Source: Takakia lepidozioides
Lineage: Eukaryota; Streptophyta; Takakiopsida; Takakiales; Takakiaceae
Direction of reading: 5' to 3'
DNA length: 64,000 nucleotides
NCBI GenBank assembly: GCA_030704615.1
Contig: CM060733.1
Location: forward strand, 19,282,001 to 19,346,000
Position numbers and translations under genes: made by a program. The notes under the pieces were generated by a model. It was not told where the DNA came from. It made no database searches and was given only the letters and a program-made list of their open reading frames with translations. Shown here piece after piece: positions 11,449 through 23,609 of the stretch. Within the stretch, counting starts at the first letter, position 1. Every line of letters begins with the position of its first letter.

Positions 11449-14314
11449 ATGACCACCATGACGGTAGCATCCGTGGGAGCCAGGGAGCCGGTCACATCTT
11501 GTGTGACATACAAGGAAATGACATCATCGTTTGTTGCAGGGAGACACGCTCATGAGCAGGCCGCTGTGTATCATTCTCTCCCATCAGCCTCTCTTAAGTT
11601 TTCCCAGAACTTGGTTGCACACTTCAGGGATAACAGGTCGTCTGTAGTTAGAGCAGGGCTTCTCGAAATGTTAAAAATGGATACACCATACTTAATCGGA
11701 GAGAATTTGGTGAAAAGCGGCACCGATTTCGCTCTAACAAAGATCAGGGGGGGTTCTGCACTTCTTACCGGGGGAGCTTCTTTGATTCCCGAGAAGAGCG
11801 AGTCAATGTTCAGAGCCTTTATGGAAGCAATGACATCCCGCGCGATGGACAACAATGCTAACTTAGCTTTACCAAAGGTGAAAGTGACACCACTGTTAGA
11901 TCAGGGTCGATGCTTGGTTGAGGACGGCCAGCTGCTCTATCGACAGACCTTCGTCATTCGCTCCTACGAAGTTGGCGCCGATAGAACCGCGTCAATTGAC
12001 ACGCTCATCAATTTGTTCCAGGTACTGGTGTTCTTCATGCATGGTTTGTGCTGAGTTTCATGTACCGTCCCAGGGGATACTGTGTGGATTCTGCTGTAGC
12101 ACTTGATGGAAGTTTTGTGTCTAGATGAGCAGATTTTGTCCTTGGCATCACACTCCTAGTTATCCAGAAGTCTCGTGATCAGATATGGACATTGAAGGAC
12201 TGAAGAAAATTACGTCCACTAAGATGTCCGTCGCCTATCCACATAGCTCAGAGTCTTCAAATGTTCTCTTCTGGCCTTAATGGAAAGAGCACAGATCTAT
12301 TGTGAAGCAGTATATATAATTTACTGACGCGTACCAGTCTTCATGTGTGTATAGGAGGTGGCATTGAACCATGTCTGGTTGTCCGGCATAGCAAGTGATG
12401 GTTTTGGTACTACCAAGGCCATGATGCGCAACAACCTCATCTGGGTTGTCAGTTATATGCGTGCGGATGTGGAGCGCTACCCTTCCTGGTACATTCCTTA
12501 ATGTCTTTCATACAATAGGAAAAATTTATACTGTCCACTATAAATAAACTGATTACTGAACTTAAAGTAATCCTTACCAGTTGAACTGATCCGATTCGGC
12601 CTGGGTGGACTGTAAAGGAAGGTCGCACGGCCTAACATATGATCCAACGAGTATCTAGTTCTTAAGGCGGAGAAGAGACTTGTCTGCGCAAAGAATAAGT
12701 AATCAGAGCTTTGGCATTTCTTAGAGTCAGAGCTTATTTCCTGACGCATCCCCTACGCACACCGTCCCTACCCCCGAGTGAGATCTATTTATTTAACCAA
12801 ATTGTTTTGTGTTCCGGTGTGCAGGGGTGACATTGTGGAGATCGACTCCTGGGTGGCTGGAGCAGGAAAGAATGGCCTGCGCCGCGACTGGATTGTGCGC
12901 GACTTCCAAACTGGGGAAGTCCTTGCTCGCTCTACCAGGTGAGCCATTGAAATTTTCTTTGAGAACAACTAGAGCAGTTGCCTCGTCTAGCCTCTAGCAC
13001 TATGTAGTCTCTGACCAGTAGATCCTAATTTGCTTGACTCAAGAATCTTGTATTTGATTCCTGAACATTGCAGCACGTGGGTGATGATGAATGAGAAGAC
13101 AAGGAAGTTATCCAAAATGCCCGATGACGTTAGAGCAGAGATATCTCCCTTCTTCTGTGGGTCCCGGTATGCTCTACCCAATGACGTCTCACCCAAATGT
13201 CTCCCAAAACTCGACGACTCCGCAGAGCACAAACGATCTGGCCTCCAGGTGGGAAAATGTTGTGATTTATCCCTTTCATCTTCCACCACTTCCGTTGTCA
13301 TAGACATAGAAGGGGTACCACATATGTATACATGTGTATTCATGACCTTAAATTTAGTTCGAGATGAATTGTTACAACTAACACGGCATGTGTTGTGTGA
13401 CCCAACCTGCAGGTTCGTCGGGGTGATTTGGACATGAACAAACATGTCAATAACGTCAAGTATATTGGCTGGATGGTGGAGGTAATGACTCGTATCCTAC
13501 GTGGTTATTGTAATAGAGGTTCCTCGGAGTGTCAAACTGGAAAATAGTGATGATTCCAGTGGAGTTTCTAACTTGGTGAAGGTCTCGATATATATTCATG
13601 TGAAATTGCTATTGGTTAGTGTGGCACACTGGATGGTCACTCTCTGATGGACGGCTTCCAACTCTGTATGAAGCAACTTCACTTCCTGCAACTTGCCTTC
13701 ATGCTTCACCTGCAACTGGTATAGCTGTTGCTTATGTACTTTATGCAACTTCTCTTGCTCCAGACCTGCTTCAAACAAAGTTAATATTTGCTCAACTGGT
13801 GGAACTGAGTGAAATGAGCTTGTAGTTAGTCGTTCTTTTAGCGTTCGGCTATTGGGTTGTTATTAAAATGATCCTAAGGAGTGCAGTTGAGCTTTCTGGA
13901 CATGATCTTCTGATTGACATATCATGGGTTGCTGAAAGTTCTGCTGGACTTGCATATGTGCAGAGTATACCCACTGCAGTTCTGGAAACTCATGAACTGA
14001 CCAGCATCACGCTGCAATACCGGCGCGAATGTGGTGCCTCGGACGTTGTCGAGTCTCTAACAAGCCCATCCGATGATGCACCTCCCACCGACTTACCGGC
14101 TGAAGTGAATGGTTGTGCTGCATATGCAACCGATGAATGGAAATTCTCGAGCGCTGAGAGAGCGTTGCTTTCTGCATTCAGCAGCAATCCAACTTGGTGG
14201 AACGTTGAGCCCTTCCAATTTGCACACTTGTTGCGAACACAGAAAGGAGCTGCTGAGATTGCTCGAGGGAAATCTTCCTGGAGACCAAAGTCTAAGCCAA
14301 CTATTTATCAATAG
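11449..14314 (+). CDS. FATB: Acyl-ACP thioesterase FATB, copy 2 (six exons)
   Basis: Plastid acyl-ACP hydrolase. Exons: 11449-12021, 12355-12488, 12825-12938, 13074-13248, 13413-13481 and 13964-14314, giving 471 residues. All borders are GT-AG, phases agree, and internal exon sizes 134, 114, 175 and 69 match copy 3. The first in-frame ATG (11449) was chosen. The first about 150 residues are a long Ser/Ala-rich leader, plausibly a plastid transit peptide plus spacer, then LLYRQTFVIRSYEVGADRTA starts the first hotdog domain. Catalytic residues are expected at D339, N341 and H343 (exon 5, DMNKHVNN) and E377/C378 (exon 6, YRREC). Differences from copy 3: MNKH for MNQH and LQYRREC for LEYRREC. Alternative start at 11458. 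No disablement seen. Activity and substrate length cannot be read from sequence. Confidence 0.9.
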
Positions 14315-15920
14315 CAATTTTTCAAACTACTCTTAATGGTTCAACTCGATATCTTTTGAACTCACGGGGAAAATTATCCCAACTATGTAAAGCTACAGGT
14401 AGCCACAGTCTTGACGATCAGATGAAGATCGGAACAATTGTAGATCAGGGACGTTTAACAGTAGGATCATGACTGTGCCAACCTGTGTCTAGTGGAGGAG
14501 GCGAGTTTGTACATTCTCAGTAGACTCAGTAGACTCATTCGACTTGAGTGTGCGAACAATAGTTTAGCATAACTTGTTAGTTACACGCTACTCAACACTT
14601 CCAACTGTGGGCGATCTTATCACTGCACAATTCCATAAAGCAAAAATTTGGTACTATCCATGCGTTTCAAATCCTTCAACTTTCGGATTTTCTATTGTTC
14701 TAGACTTGTTCTAGAACACCTAGAGCTCACTATGGGAAGGTTAGACGTGGATACATGATCTTCGTGACTAAAGTGAAATATTTAACAGGTTTTGTCTCAC
14801 AACTGAACTTTGTTACACGAACAGCGTTGAATTGAAAAGAACTCGATTCAACGAAGAACTTGGGGGACGTGTTTGTGGCAGTGTGCCCTTTCGAGCTGTA
14901 TGTCATTTCACGTCATTTCACGGGTTAGTAGTTTCTACCGACTGTTGTTTCGACACATTAGTCACACGAGTTCCGACAGAGCTCTATGCCTCTGAACAGG
15001 TGAGACAGAGCTCCAACTTATCCCTCTGGACATCATTTGGCGATGGTTATAATATCTCGCCCACGTATAACTTACCACTCCTTCGCCATGCACTTTTGAG
15101 CTTCCTTACGCACAGGGGGCATTCCGAAGCGGTTCTTGATCGAGACCCGGCTGGTTGCCATTGGCCAGCTGCGCCAAGCTTTTTGTCTCGTGATTCACGG
15201 TAGTCGAGATACCAGATACGACTACCGTCACCAACTTCGGGGAGCATGCTTTGGAGGACGAAGTGGTCGGCTCCTAGTGATAGTCAACTAGAACTGACGC
15301 TGGTGAATTAATCGTGGGCTCGTCAGTGTCACTCACTGCCTTATTTGCGTTTGTGATTTAACTTTAGTATAGACTTGGTTATAAGTGCACATGCTCAAAC
15401 TCAGAGAGAAACTTACTGAACGGATCGTGAGTATTTAGGTAGTATTTCACTACGGTAAATACAAACGCATCGACATTGACTGCAACTAGCGGGAAGCATG
15501 GCGGCAAGTGCATCATCAACTAGACAGGTGGAACTTAGCTGTCTAGTATGGCATCTTCCATGCATACAAATGATAGCACAAGCTTCTCTAGCATAGTTAT
15601 AGCGAGCTCCTTATGTGTCTTGCTCTCTCTCTTTTCTTTGGCCTGTAACGTTGCAGGTCCTGCTCAAGGCAAGAAGGGCAGTGCTTGTTATGCATGTAGC
15701 TGTTATACCCAATCTTACTATTACAATACAAGCTCTCGTTTGCATAGTTCAGCTTATGTGTGGTGATCAGTATGTGTTCTTGTTGATGTCATGAAGCTAC
15801 AATAATTCCTTTACGGTGTGGGCCCACTTGGCTAGACCATAGAACTGCGCTTTTGTAGTTTATCTGGACGTTGATAATTAGGGAACTCTATTCTTGTTCG
15901 TGTGTAAGCAAGGTGTCAGA
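14315..15920. other. 3' flank of FATB copy 2, no recognised gene
   Basis: An open frame at 14832-15203 (+) has no recognised domain. A 72-codon frame at 15548-15766 (+) begins with a hydrophobic stretch resembling a signal peptide, followed by a Cys/Tyr-rich tail, but nothing else supports a gene and it may lie in a retroelement leader. Confidence 0.3.
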
Positions 15921-16077
15921 CATGGCTGATTTGGGTAGTAGAGATTTGGGAAACATAGATCGATTTAACGGGGAAAACTTTCATCTCTGGAAGTTCCAAA
16001 TGCAAGCTGTCTTTATGGGTAAAGAATTGTTGAGCGTTGTCGATGTTAGTGAGGTCAAGCCAGGTATCGAGGTCAAA
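15921..16077 (+). mobile_element. Copia-type retrotransposon gag N-terminal fragment
   Basis: The encoded peptide contains RFNGENFHLWKFQMQAVF, the conserved start of Ty1/copia gag proteins (F.G.N...W...M). It stops after about 52 residues and no integrase or reverse transcriptase follows in the next 6 kb, so this is a fragment. It is probably unrelated to the copia piece at 22095. Confidence 0.6.
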
Positions 16078-18966
16078 TAAACTTCAATCTAAGCGCAGAG
16101 AATGCCAAAGCAAGCAAGGAAGCAAAATCAACAGAAAAAGAACCTTTTTAACTGTTTGGGGGAAAGTCGCCATCTCTCCACAAGCCTAACCATGCATGGA
16201 GGACTCCGCTAGCACCACAGCATTGCTATCTTAACCAAAGCAAGGTCTTGCCAAGCACAAGAAAAAAAGAGCTTGGTCTCCAAAGGTAGGGTTTATAAAG
16301 GGAGGGAGAGAGACTTCCTTTGGGTTGCGCAGGGTTTTCCCCTGTCTGGCCCGTCATTCATCCTTCTCAGGATGAAAAACTTCCGCCAGTCTGTCCGCCG
16401 GACGGACGATGTCCGTTTCTCATCCGTGGAAGATGAAAGACATCGTGCTATCCTGTCTTGCACTCAACGGATGTAGTCCGTATTTCATCTAGGTTAGATG
16501 AAAAACATCGGGGGTTTATACCTGTCTTGCCCCGTATTTAGGTCATGTCAGATGAAGTCTTTTTTTCATCTAGGTTGGATTGAAAAAGTAGAAACTGACG
16601 GGAGTTTTGCAACTCACAGGTATTTAGTGAAGAAATATTTCACTAGGGAAAAATTTGTATTTTGGATGAAAAACATCCAAAATTCCTTGCAACCCAAATT
16701 TTCAATTTTTTTCAATTTCCTCAAAGATGGAAGTTGGGACAACAATTCCATAAGCCTAGTTTCCAAAGGGAGATAGAGGGAGAGAGAGGGGGCAACAAAG
16801 AAAAAACAAAAAGGGTGGGGGGGGAAGTGACTGAGCAGTTGCTACTCAGTCACTTCCCCCCCCCACCTTCCTCTTTTTCTTTTTGTTTCCTGATCTCTCC
16901 CTCTCTCTGTCCCTCTCTCTCTCTCCCTCTCTTTCTTTCTCTCTTTCTCTCTCTCTTTCTCTCTCCTCTCTTTCGTGCTGCTCACAAAAAAAAAAAAAAA
17001 AACCACATAGGGAAAGAGGGGGTAGAAAAAGTTAATAAGAGAGAGGGAAGATATTCATGTCATGTCAAGACATGGACAAGACCCACTATGGTTGTCAATT
17101 AAAGACATAAACAACCCAAAACAGGGCACCATCTAACATTTCCATTCTTGTCATAGCTTCCCATGAATTGACATCACCCAATCAGTCATGATAAAACAGG
17201 GTGAGAGGGCGGGGTTTGTTCATGTAGGGGATGCAAGCATCTTGAACACCCGAGATCCGGCCATCTTGGCCAATGAATCATTAAATTGCAGGTTACGAGC
17301 CTGGTGTGATTGCAGCACCTTACCTTATCAACATAGGGTCATGCATCAAGCAAAACATAAGGACCAACCTGCAATATTTCAGAATCAGGACATGCCTCCA
17401 AGCAATCCACTTGGGCATGAAAAAATAGATTCCATACCATTTGTAATCACCCCAAGACATGTAATCATACAAGGAGTCAAGGGAATGTGAGATCAGCCTG
17501 TCATATTGCAAATTCAAGACATGTACACACAAGCATCTTGAAAACTCAGATTGCAGGTCATAGGCCTGATGTCATGACAAGGCCAAAACAATAGGTAGGA
17601 TTCCATTACGGCTTACCATCCTCATCCTTCAAGAGGTCCATGCTAAAGCTTGCAAATAACACCTCACTATGATCCATCACACACCAGAAATAGGCCCGAA
17701 AAAAGAGCAGTTCGGTTCCTTATCAGGCTGCCGCCATAACATTCAAGGCCACCACGTCCTTAGAGCCCCAAAACTGCCGAAGTAGCCCCCATAAAACCAG
17801 ATCCTCTTTGGCCAAAAGAACTTACAACCTAGCTCAATATTCCACAGGCCCTGCTGTCAAAGATCAAAAGGTAGGGTATGGTTTGTATGCAAGCCTCAGG
17901 AAACAGGCCAGACAGGCCGAGCTGCGCATCGACAGCAGAACGACAAAGGCCAAAACATAGGCTGTAGCATGCCAAACCAGGAGCAGTCGGGTTGAAATCG
18001 AGGCTGCAGACAGCAGCCACTTCATAGCGCAATAACCCACAGGTCTCCTCAGCCCATATCCCAATCTGCATGCTCAAGAAACTTCAAAGTAGGTGAGGGT
18101 CCTCACCTGGTCCCATCACAAGCCCCCACAAAAACCAACAGGTTAGTGAGGGTTGTGGAACTCCAGGTGAATCAAAGACCCTCACTCTTGTCATCGATGT
18201 CAACTAAGAAACTCAAAAGCAAGAGAAAGAGATAAGAACATGACAATCCCTAAACTCCAAAGGCACCCTAAGCGATTGGGGAAGAGGGTTATGCGCCATC
18301 ACCATCCGCAGCAAGCCGCCTCCACAAAGCACATAAGCAATGAAGCAAAGCAGGCACAAACGCAAGGCACTAGAAAAGAGGGAGAGAACTTCCCATCATA
18401 AGCATCCTTGCTAAGCACAGAAAAAACCAGAGGAGGGAAGATGCCACTGCTCTTATAGCGGTGTTTCCCGCTGCAAGAGAGACAAGGCGCCGCCTTTGCG
18501 CCCCCTCCCGGGCGCTCGTCCAGCATGGGTACGACACCACAAACGGGGCAGCCACCGAAGCACGCCCGCCATAACATTCTCCCCGCGAGCTCAGAAGCAC
18601 ATCGCGTGTTTCTGACACCGCGGGAGACGACATAGGGTTGTCCCCCGATTTTTCATCCGTGGATGAAAAACGGTAGGACGAATCCATATACCCTGACGGA
18701 TTTCATCTGTAGCAGGTAAAAAAGAGGTTTTGGGGTAGGGGTTAGGGTTTCCACCATAATTAATCATAATTAGGGGTAGTAAAGATCAATTCCAGGTCAT
18801 AATCACATCACCCATAGACAGCTCACTTATGTCAGGATGAAAAAAGTAGGGAATATCATCTGTGGCAGCGCCTTACCTCCATCTAGGTAATTCTATCATT
18901 CCTTTCCAGACCATCCGGTATGGATAACAAGAGTCAATAAATGAGGAATGAAAAAATTATCACCCT
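16078..18966. other. Repeat-derived region with no intact gene
   Basis: 16280-16690 contains several copies of short GATGAAAAACATC/TTTTTCATC motifs. 17100-18250 has no open frame worth calling. 18640-18960 resembles 19815-20050 (both contain TCCGGTATGGAT and GGTAATTC), so they may be halves of one repeat split by the CACTA insertion. Confidence 0.35.
16770..16975. repeat. Fold-back with purine-rich left arm and CT microsatellite
   Basis: A near-perfect inverted repeat of about 22 bp (16813-16835 with 16845-16867; GGAAGTGACTGAG in the arm) has a short loop. Its flanks extend the symmetry loosely, with a GA-rich run on the left and a (CT)n run at 16895-16975 on the right. A similar purine-rich block is at 20065-20125, so this is part of a dispersed repeat. 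Confidence 0.6.
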
Positions 18967-19813
18967 CACTACAACAGATCGCGGTATTTATGACTGTATA
19001 TATGACTATTCTGCAGTCATAAACGGTACATATGACTTATATGACTGTAAGTCGTGCAAACCAAGTCAATACAATGAGTACAGGATGATATGGTCCGGAT
19101 GACTACAGTCATATGAACCAAGTGATATCTCTCACTGCAATCATGTATACCATATTGCAGCCGCCGTTGCCGCGCCACATGGCGAGGCGCAATTGATTTA
19201 AAAAATTAAATTAAATTAAAAAAACTAAAAAAATAAAAACATATGTCAAACGCCGTGTCGCACCGCATTGTGCCACGTGGCATAATCCATTTTATAATAA
19301 TGAAAAACCACGTGGCAGTCCATCTAGGGTACCACGTGCTATCCCTAGCTCGCCTACTAACCCTAGGGCCATCTTATCCATTTGATTGTACTTAGAGGAG
19401 TTTGAATGTGCAACTTTTTTATTATAAGAGTTATGGTTCACTACCTGTTAACCAATACACCCATTAGTCATTCATATAATCATATGGTGTTTTAATTGTA
19501 TTATACACACCAAATTACAAAATCCCCAGTAGTCATCATGACTTTGTAACCTCATCCATGTACACTTTAGTCATGGAAATGACTATGAATGGTGAGCTGA
19601 ATCTGGTCAATTGTCGTTGACCAGCCTTCCGCCCATTCTGGAGCCATGTAGTCATACAGACGACTATTTAGATAGTCGTTCATATGACTGCAGTCGTATG
19701 AACGACTGCGGGAGGTCAATTTCATATAAAAACATGGTGCAGTCATGGTCAAAATCATGAAAACCATGACTACCACGATTTGGCAGTCGTAACTACCGCG
19801 ATCTGTTGTAGTG
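18967..19813. mobile_element. Non-autonomous CACTA element with 3-bp target duplication
   Basis: The left end CACTACAACAGATCGCGGTA is exactly mirrored at the right end (TACCGCGATCTGTTGTAGTG), a perfect 20-bp terminal inverted repeat. A 3-bp duplication CCT flanks it (18964-18966 and 19814-19816), as expected for CACTA/EnSpm transposons. Subterminal zones carry many short ATGACT/AGTCAT motifs, likely transposase binding sites. There is no transposase in the 847 bp. Confidence 0.92.
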
Positions 19814-20184
19814 CCTGGTAGTTTTTCATCCGGTATGGATGGAAAAACAAGATGCTGTTGGCAACCTCCATAGAGGTAATTCTTTTCTTCCATGGTGACT
19901 GCTCCGGTATGAATGAGAGTCAATAGAGGAGTAATGAAAAGGCCAAAAGAACCATCCTAGAGGTAATTCAGTGTCCATCCTGGTGGCTCATCCGGTATGA
20001 ATGAAAAAACTTGATAGAGGATGAGAAAACAAGAAGTCAACACTGATAGCAAATTGTCAATTCCCAGTAGAGAGGGAGAGAGAGGGAGAGAGGGGGCAAC
20101 AATGAAAAAAAATGGGTTGGGGGGGGAAGGTCAGATGGTGGGGTCAGTTGCAGCATATGTCCAACACCAGATATCCTAAGTTAA

Positions 20185-20647
20185 TCGACCTTATATCTTG
20201 GAAACAGGACCGCCCACCGACCTGTCAAACAGGCTAAGTCCTGGCAGAAGACAGTAGAAGAGATTCTCAAGGACCTGGACCAGGAACCGCAAGTCTTTAC
20301 CCTGCAGGATAAATCTGACTTAGAGGCTGTAGTGTCCAACCATGTCTGTTGCCATGAGATTGTCTGATGAAAATGAAGTTAGGCAGAAAACTTCCCTGAA
20401 CTTGTTTCCAGTCAGTGACATGGGGGAGGACATCTTGGATGACCTCAAGGGTCTACCCACTCTCGGCACTAGACTGAAATTTAAACTCAGGGCAAGAAGC
20501 CTACCTTTGAACAACAAACAGAAGCAGAGAGGAAAGGGAGAGTGCAATTGTCCGTTGTGTGGGCAATCTGAAGACAGTACTCATTTTCTGATACACTGCC
20601 CGGGGTTCTCTCACCAAAGAGACGCTCTCTTCCCTTCTGAGGCCTAG
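20185..20647 (+). pseudogene. LINE reverse-transcriptase C-terminal remnant
   Basis: The peptide from 20342 ends with CPLCGQSEDSTHFLIHCPGF followed by H-Q-R, the Cys/His zinc-binding tail typical of plant LINE ORF2 proteins, preceded by RLKFKLRARSLPLN. Upstream sequence from about 20200 reads as related coding in another frame, so at least one frameshift is present. Only the 3' end of the element survives. Confidence 0.7.
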
Positions 20648-20679
20648 TTTTTGGGCATCTCACGCAAGAAGGTGAACGT

Positions 20680-21265
20680 CTGTTGGATTATAGAGAGTAG
20701 CAGATGGAATTGAGCATAGGAACTAGTGTGATAAGTAGGGTTGGGGTGTTTGCTGGAACAATTCTAGGCTGTCATTGTCAGCTGCTAGAAGCAAGACGAG
20801 GATGTATGCATGATTTGTGCAGAGGCATGGATAGCTGAAGGAGCAGGGATAGAGTGTGGGTCCAGATTCATCCAAGAGGGCCGAATTTCATGCTCCAGAT
20901 TACCTATTATTCGCTGTGGAAGGATAGGTACAAGAAACCTGCATGGATAGATGGTAAACTGGAAGCCGCAGCAGCAGCGACACAATTGATCAAATCAGGC
21001 ACTGTTAATCAAGGCACCTTCTTCAACACATTTCACCCTGTTTTTCCCTCTTATCAGAATCGGCCCTCAATTTTCATTATGAATTCTGCAAGTTAGCTGG
21101 TTGAGTGAACCTTTGATAGTTTGGAGTGATTTTGACATGAAATTGCCAACGTGACAACAGGAAAGTATCAAAAAACAGGTAACAGAGACGAGGAGAAGCT
21201 GTGGAACTTTTCTGACCCCATTCAATGGTGGGACAATCGAGGTTTGGGCTGATGAGCTGCAGGGA
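20680..21265 (+). pseudogene. PDF-motif (OSB-like) gene fragment, dispersed repeat copy
   Basis: The translation includes GPNFMLQITYYSLWKDRYKK then PAWIDGKLEA. This resembles the C-terminal PDF motif of plant organellar single-stranded-DNA-binding (OSB) proteins (PDF.....LW.....P.W...L). Further on, around 21205-21240, WWDNR-type sequence appears, which is the other half of that motif. The order is scrambled and frames break, so it is not a working gene. Near-identical pieces occur at 62840-63690. OSB assignment is my inference from the motif. Confidence 0.45.
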
Positions 21266-21639
21266 TGTCTCTCCATCTCGTGAAGAATCTTCGGGTGTGT
21301 GGTGACTGCCACACTACCACCAAGTTCGTTTCGGAGTTGTTGGCCAAATGCAGTTGTAAGGAGTATTGCACTCGATAGTTGTAAATAGAGTCCTTCATTC
21401 TAGTAGTACCAGAATTGTAGTAGTACTAAAAAACTTCTGCCCTTGTGTCGGTTTGCTTAATTTTTGCTCCGCATTAGACTTTGAGGCATCCGCGGGGATG
21501 CTTGTCCAATTTGGAATTTTGTAATATGATTTGCAGGACTTGTACAAACCCCGTTGGCCTTCCATTCTATTTTCCCAAAAATATAATGAAGAATTTAAGT
21601 CAATTAATAATCTAAATTTTGTAATTTTGTAATTTGTTT

Positions 21640-22094
21640 TATTAAATTAAAAACATTTTTCAAAAATATTTTAAAAATGACGTGTCAAATTCGCAATGGC
21701 GCACGTGTCCATCCGGCGCCTCTCCACGTAGACATCGCTCTGCAGACATATAATCATATGATCCCTTCACGAATGCGTGACGTGTCGCTTGCGCAGTGGT
21801 GCACGTGTTCCACTGAAGCCTCTCTATGTAGGCAACGCTCAGCAGACAATGTAGTCATATAGTTAGTCATATAGTTAGTCATATGTAAGTTATAGAGTTG
21901 TGACTACATCACTCTCTTCTGCATGACTCCAAGTGCCACGCACGCAGTCACGACTATGACTTGCAAAACGCAGATCTAAAGACTAGTCGCTATCACGCCG
22001 TTTTTTTCACTTCAGAGTCATGTAGTCATGAACGCATATAGGAGTGAAAAAATAGTCATATTTGCAGTCATAAAAACTCTCATCTGTTGTAGTG
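21640..22094. mobile_element. Right end of a second CACTA-family element
   Basis: The terminus CAGTCATAAAAAC...CATCTGTTGTAGTG ending at 22094 matches the family terminus. Inside are two degenerate tandem units of about 100 bp (each starting GACGTGTC and ending near AATCATAT/AGTCATAT). No matching left end was found in the window. Confidence 0.55.
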
Positions 22095-22480
22095 ATGGGG
22101 AGTAGAACCAACATTGCATATGCGGTCAGCCAAGCAGCAAAATTCTCTGAGAATCCAAAGGTTCCACACGTAAATGTCGTCAAGAGGATACTAAAGTATC
22201 TCAAGAGCCACCCAGATGTGCGCATCACCTTCCAGGGAGGAGGGCAACAAGATAATGATCAGCTTGTGGCATATTGTGATGCACATTATGCCACCGACGT
22301 TGACAACCGCAAGTCCCGTACTGGATACATACTCATGCTGAACTCCGGCGCAGTCTCATGGGGAAGCAGAACAATAGTACGGTGCGGAGTATCACGGAGG
22401 CAAATGATGAACTCAGGCTCCTGCCTCAATTCTTGGCTATCATGATAGCTCATCATCTTTCCTAGGAGTGCTAGCACTAC
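22095..22480 (+). pseudogene. Copia reverse transcriptase/RNase H fragment
   Basis: The peptide contains RTNIAYAVSQAAKFSENP, RILKYL and CDAHYATDVDNRKSRTGY, the end of the reverse transcriptase and the start of RNase H of Ty1/copia elements. After SWGSR a frameshift moves the expected STTEAE-like continuation (STVRSITEAN) to another frame. The fragment begins exactly where the CACTA terminus ends, so the CACTA end truncates it. Confidence 0.8.
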
Positions 22481-22990
22481 TTAGAGCAACGGATTAGGCA
22501 GAGCCAGGTTGTACTGTATCTTGCTATGTGTAGATATACCTGTTGGACCCAGTTGTGTAAGTAAGCTTCTGACAATAGCTTCAGTTTTTTTTCCATGAAT
22601 ATAGAAAGGACGAAGTTCGCTTTTGCCATGTCGTGTCCTAAGTGTATTCCTGGTGCTATTGGTTACATGCGTGCATATGTAACATGCAGTTTGCGTGTAC
22701 GCTTAAGTTGCTAAGTTATTTCTCATAGTTAGGACTTATAGTGACTGCACAACCTCAGATGTGCCACAGTCACGCTGGTACTCCAGAATGATCTCAGCCA
22801 TCTCGCGATGGTGCACAATGGGTTGGGATAAACGCTGCAGTGCATATTCTTTTGACGACGATAAAAGAAACATTCATAGAGAAGCTGATGTTCAATAACA
22901 TGAATCTACTTGTGTGCACAGTTTACTTGATAAGTAAATCTCGAGAAGATCTGTCAGTAAATATATCTATAGGTAAGAAAACTTGCAACG
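22481..22990. other. Spacer, nothing recognised
   Basis: No open frame or repeat structure that I can name. Confidence 0.3.
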
Positions 22991-22994
22991 ACGC

Positions 22995-23100
22995 TACCGC
23001 GTGAGCGTGTGAGCGTAGGCTCACACAACGATGATGTGGGGTGAGCCTATGCTCACGCAGCTGACGTGGCGTGAGCTTGGTACAGGTCATGCCACATCAC
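22995..23100. repeat. GTGAGC hairpin cluster, left edge of the divergent module
   Basis: Two short hairpins are visible: TGTGAGC-GTAG-GCTCACA near 23007 and GTGAGC-CTAT-GCTCAC near 23040, followed by GCTGACGTGGCGTGAGC. The string GCTGACGTGGCGTGAGC recurs at about 30379 on the far side of the two-gene module, next to another hairpin of the same type. Confidence 0.6.
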
Positions 23101-23189
23101 CACAAAGAAGGTGGGCCTATAACCGTGGAGGCTACAACTGCTGATTTAACCACATGGAGGTGAAACGGATGAAGGGTTACGGGCTTTCC

Positions 23190-23407
23190 TGGAGTTCAAC
23201 CTTCTGTTAATAGGAGCTTCATTTCCTAGAACCGAAATGAACGTTGTGTTAACACGAGGTTGTTTTCCTGGAACAAAATTCAACTTTGGGTCAACACACA
23301 ACCTTGTGTTGACACGATGTTGTTTTCTTAGAAATAAAATCAACCTTGTTTCGACACAAGGTGGATTTGGAGAATTTCAAGTCAACCTCGTCTTAACACG
23401 AGGTTGA
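23190..23407. repeat. Left cluster of the 24-bp palindrome (about five copies)
   Basis: Imperfect copies of a palindrome whose half is CAACCTTGTGTT lie at 23240-23262, 23281-23302 (partial), 23299-23322, 23341-23364 and 23383-23406, plus a decayed one near 23197. They lie just beyond the 3' end of the MULE/SWIM gene. Confidence 0.7.
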
Positions 23408-23609
23408 TTTGATCATCTGTCTATCTGAAGGTAGCTTCTTGTGATTGCTAATGAAAAGAGGAGGACGGACCAATGCGACAAATGCGTTGACCCACGCATT
23501 GCGAAGATGTTAGAAGACATACATTGAGAGACACTGGACTTGAACAGTCATTCCATTACAAGTTGTAGTCAAGGAAAACTCAGATTTCTTCATGTCAAGT
23601 CCATGCTGT

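Noticed and set aside
15548-15766. Small secreted Cys-rich peptide gene
   Set aside because: Only a hydrophobic start supports it; there is no homologous motif, and the copia gag fragment lies 150 bp downstream, so it may be retroelement leader sequence.
15921-22480. A single copia retrotransposon from gag at 15921 to RNase H at 22480
   Set aside because: No protease, integrase or main reverse transcriptase is found in between; instead there are LINE, CACTA and PDF-motif remnants.
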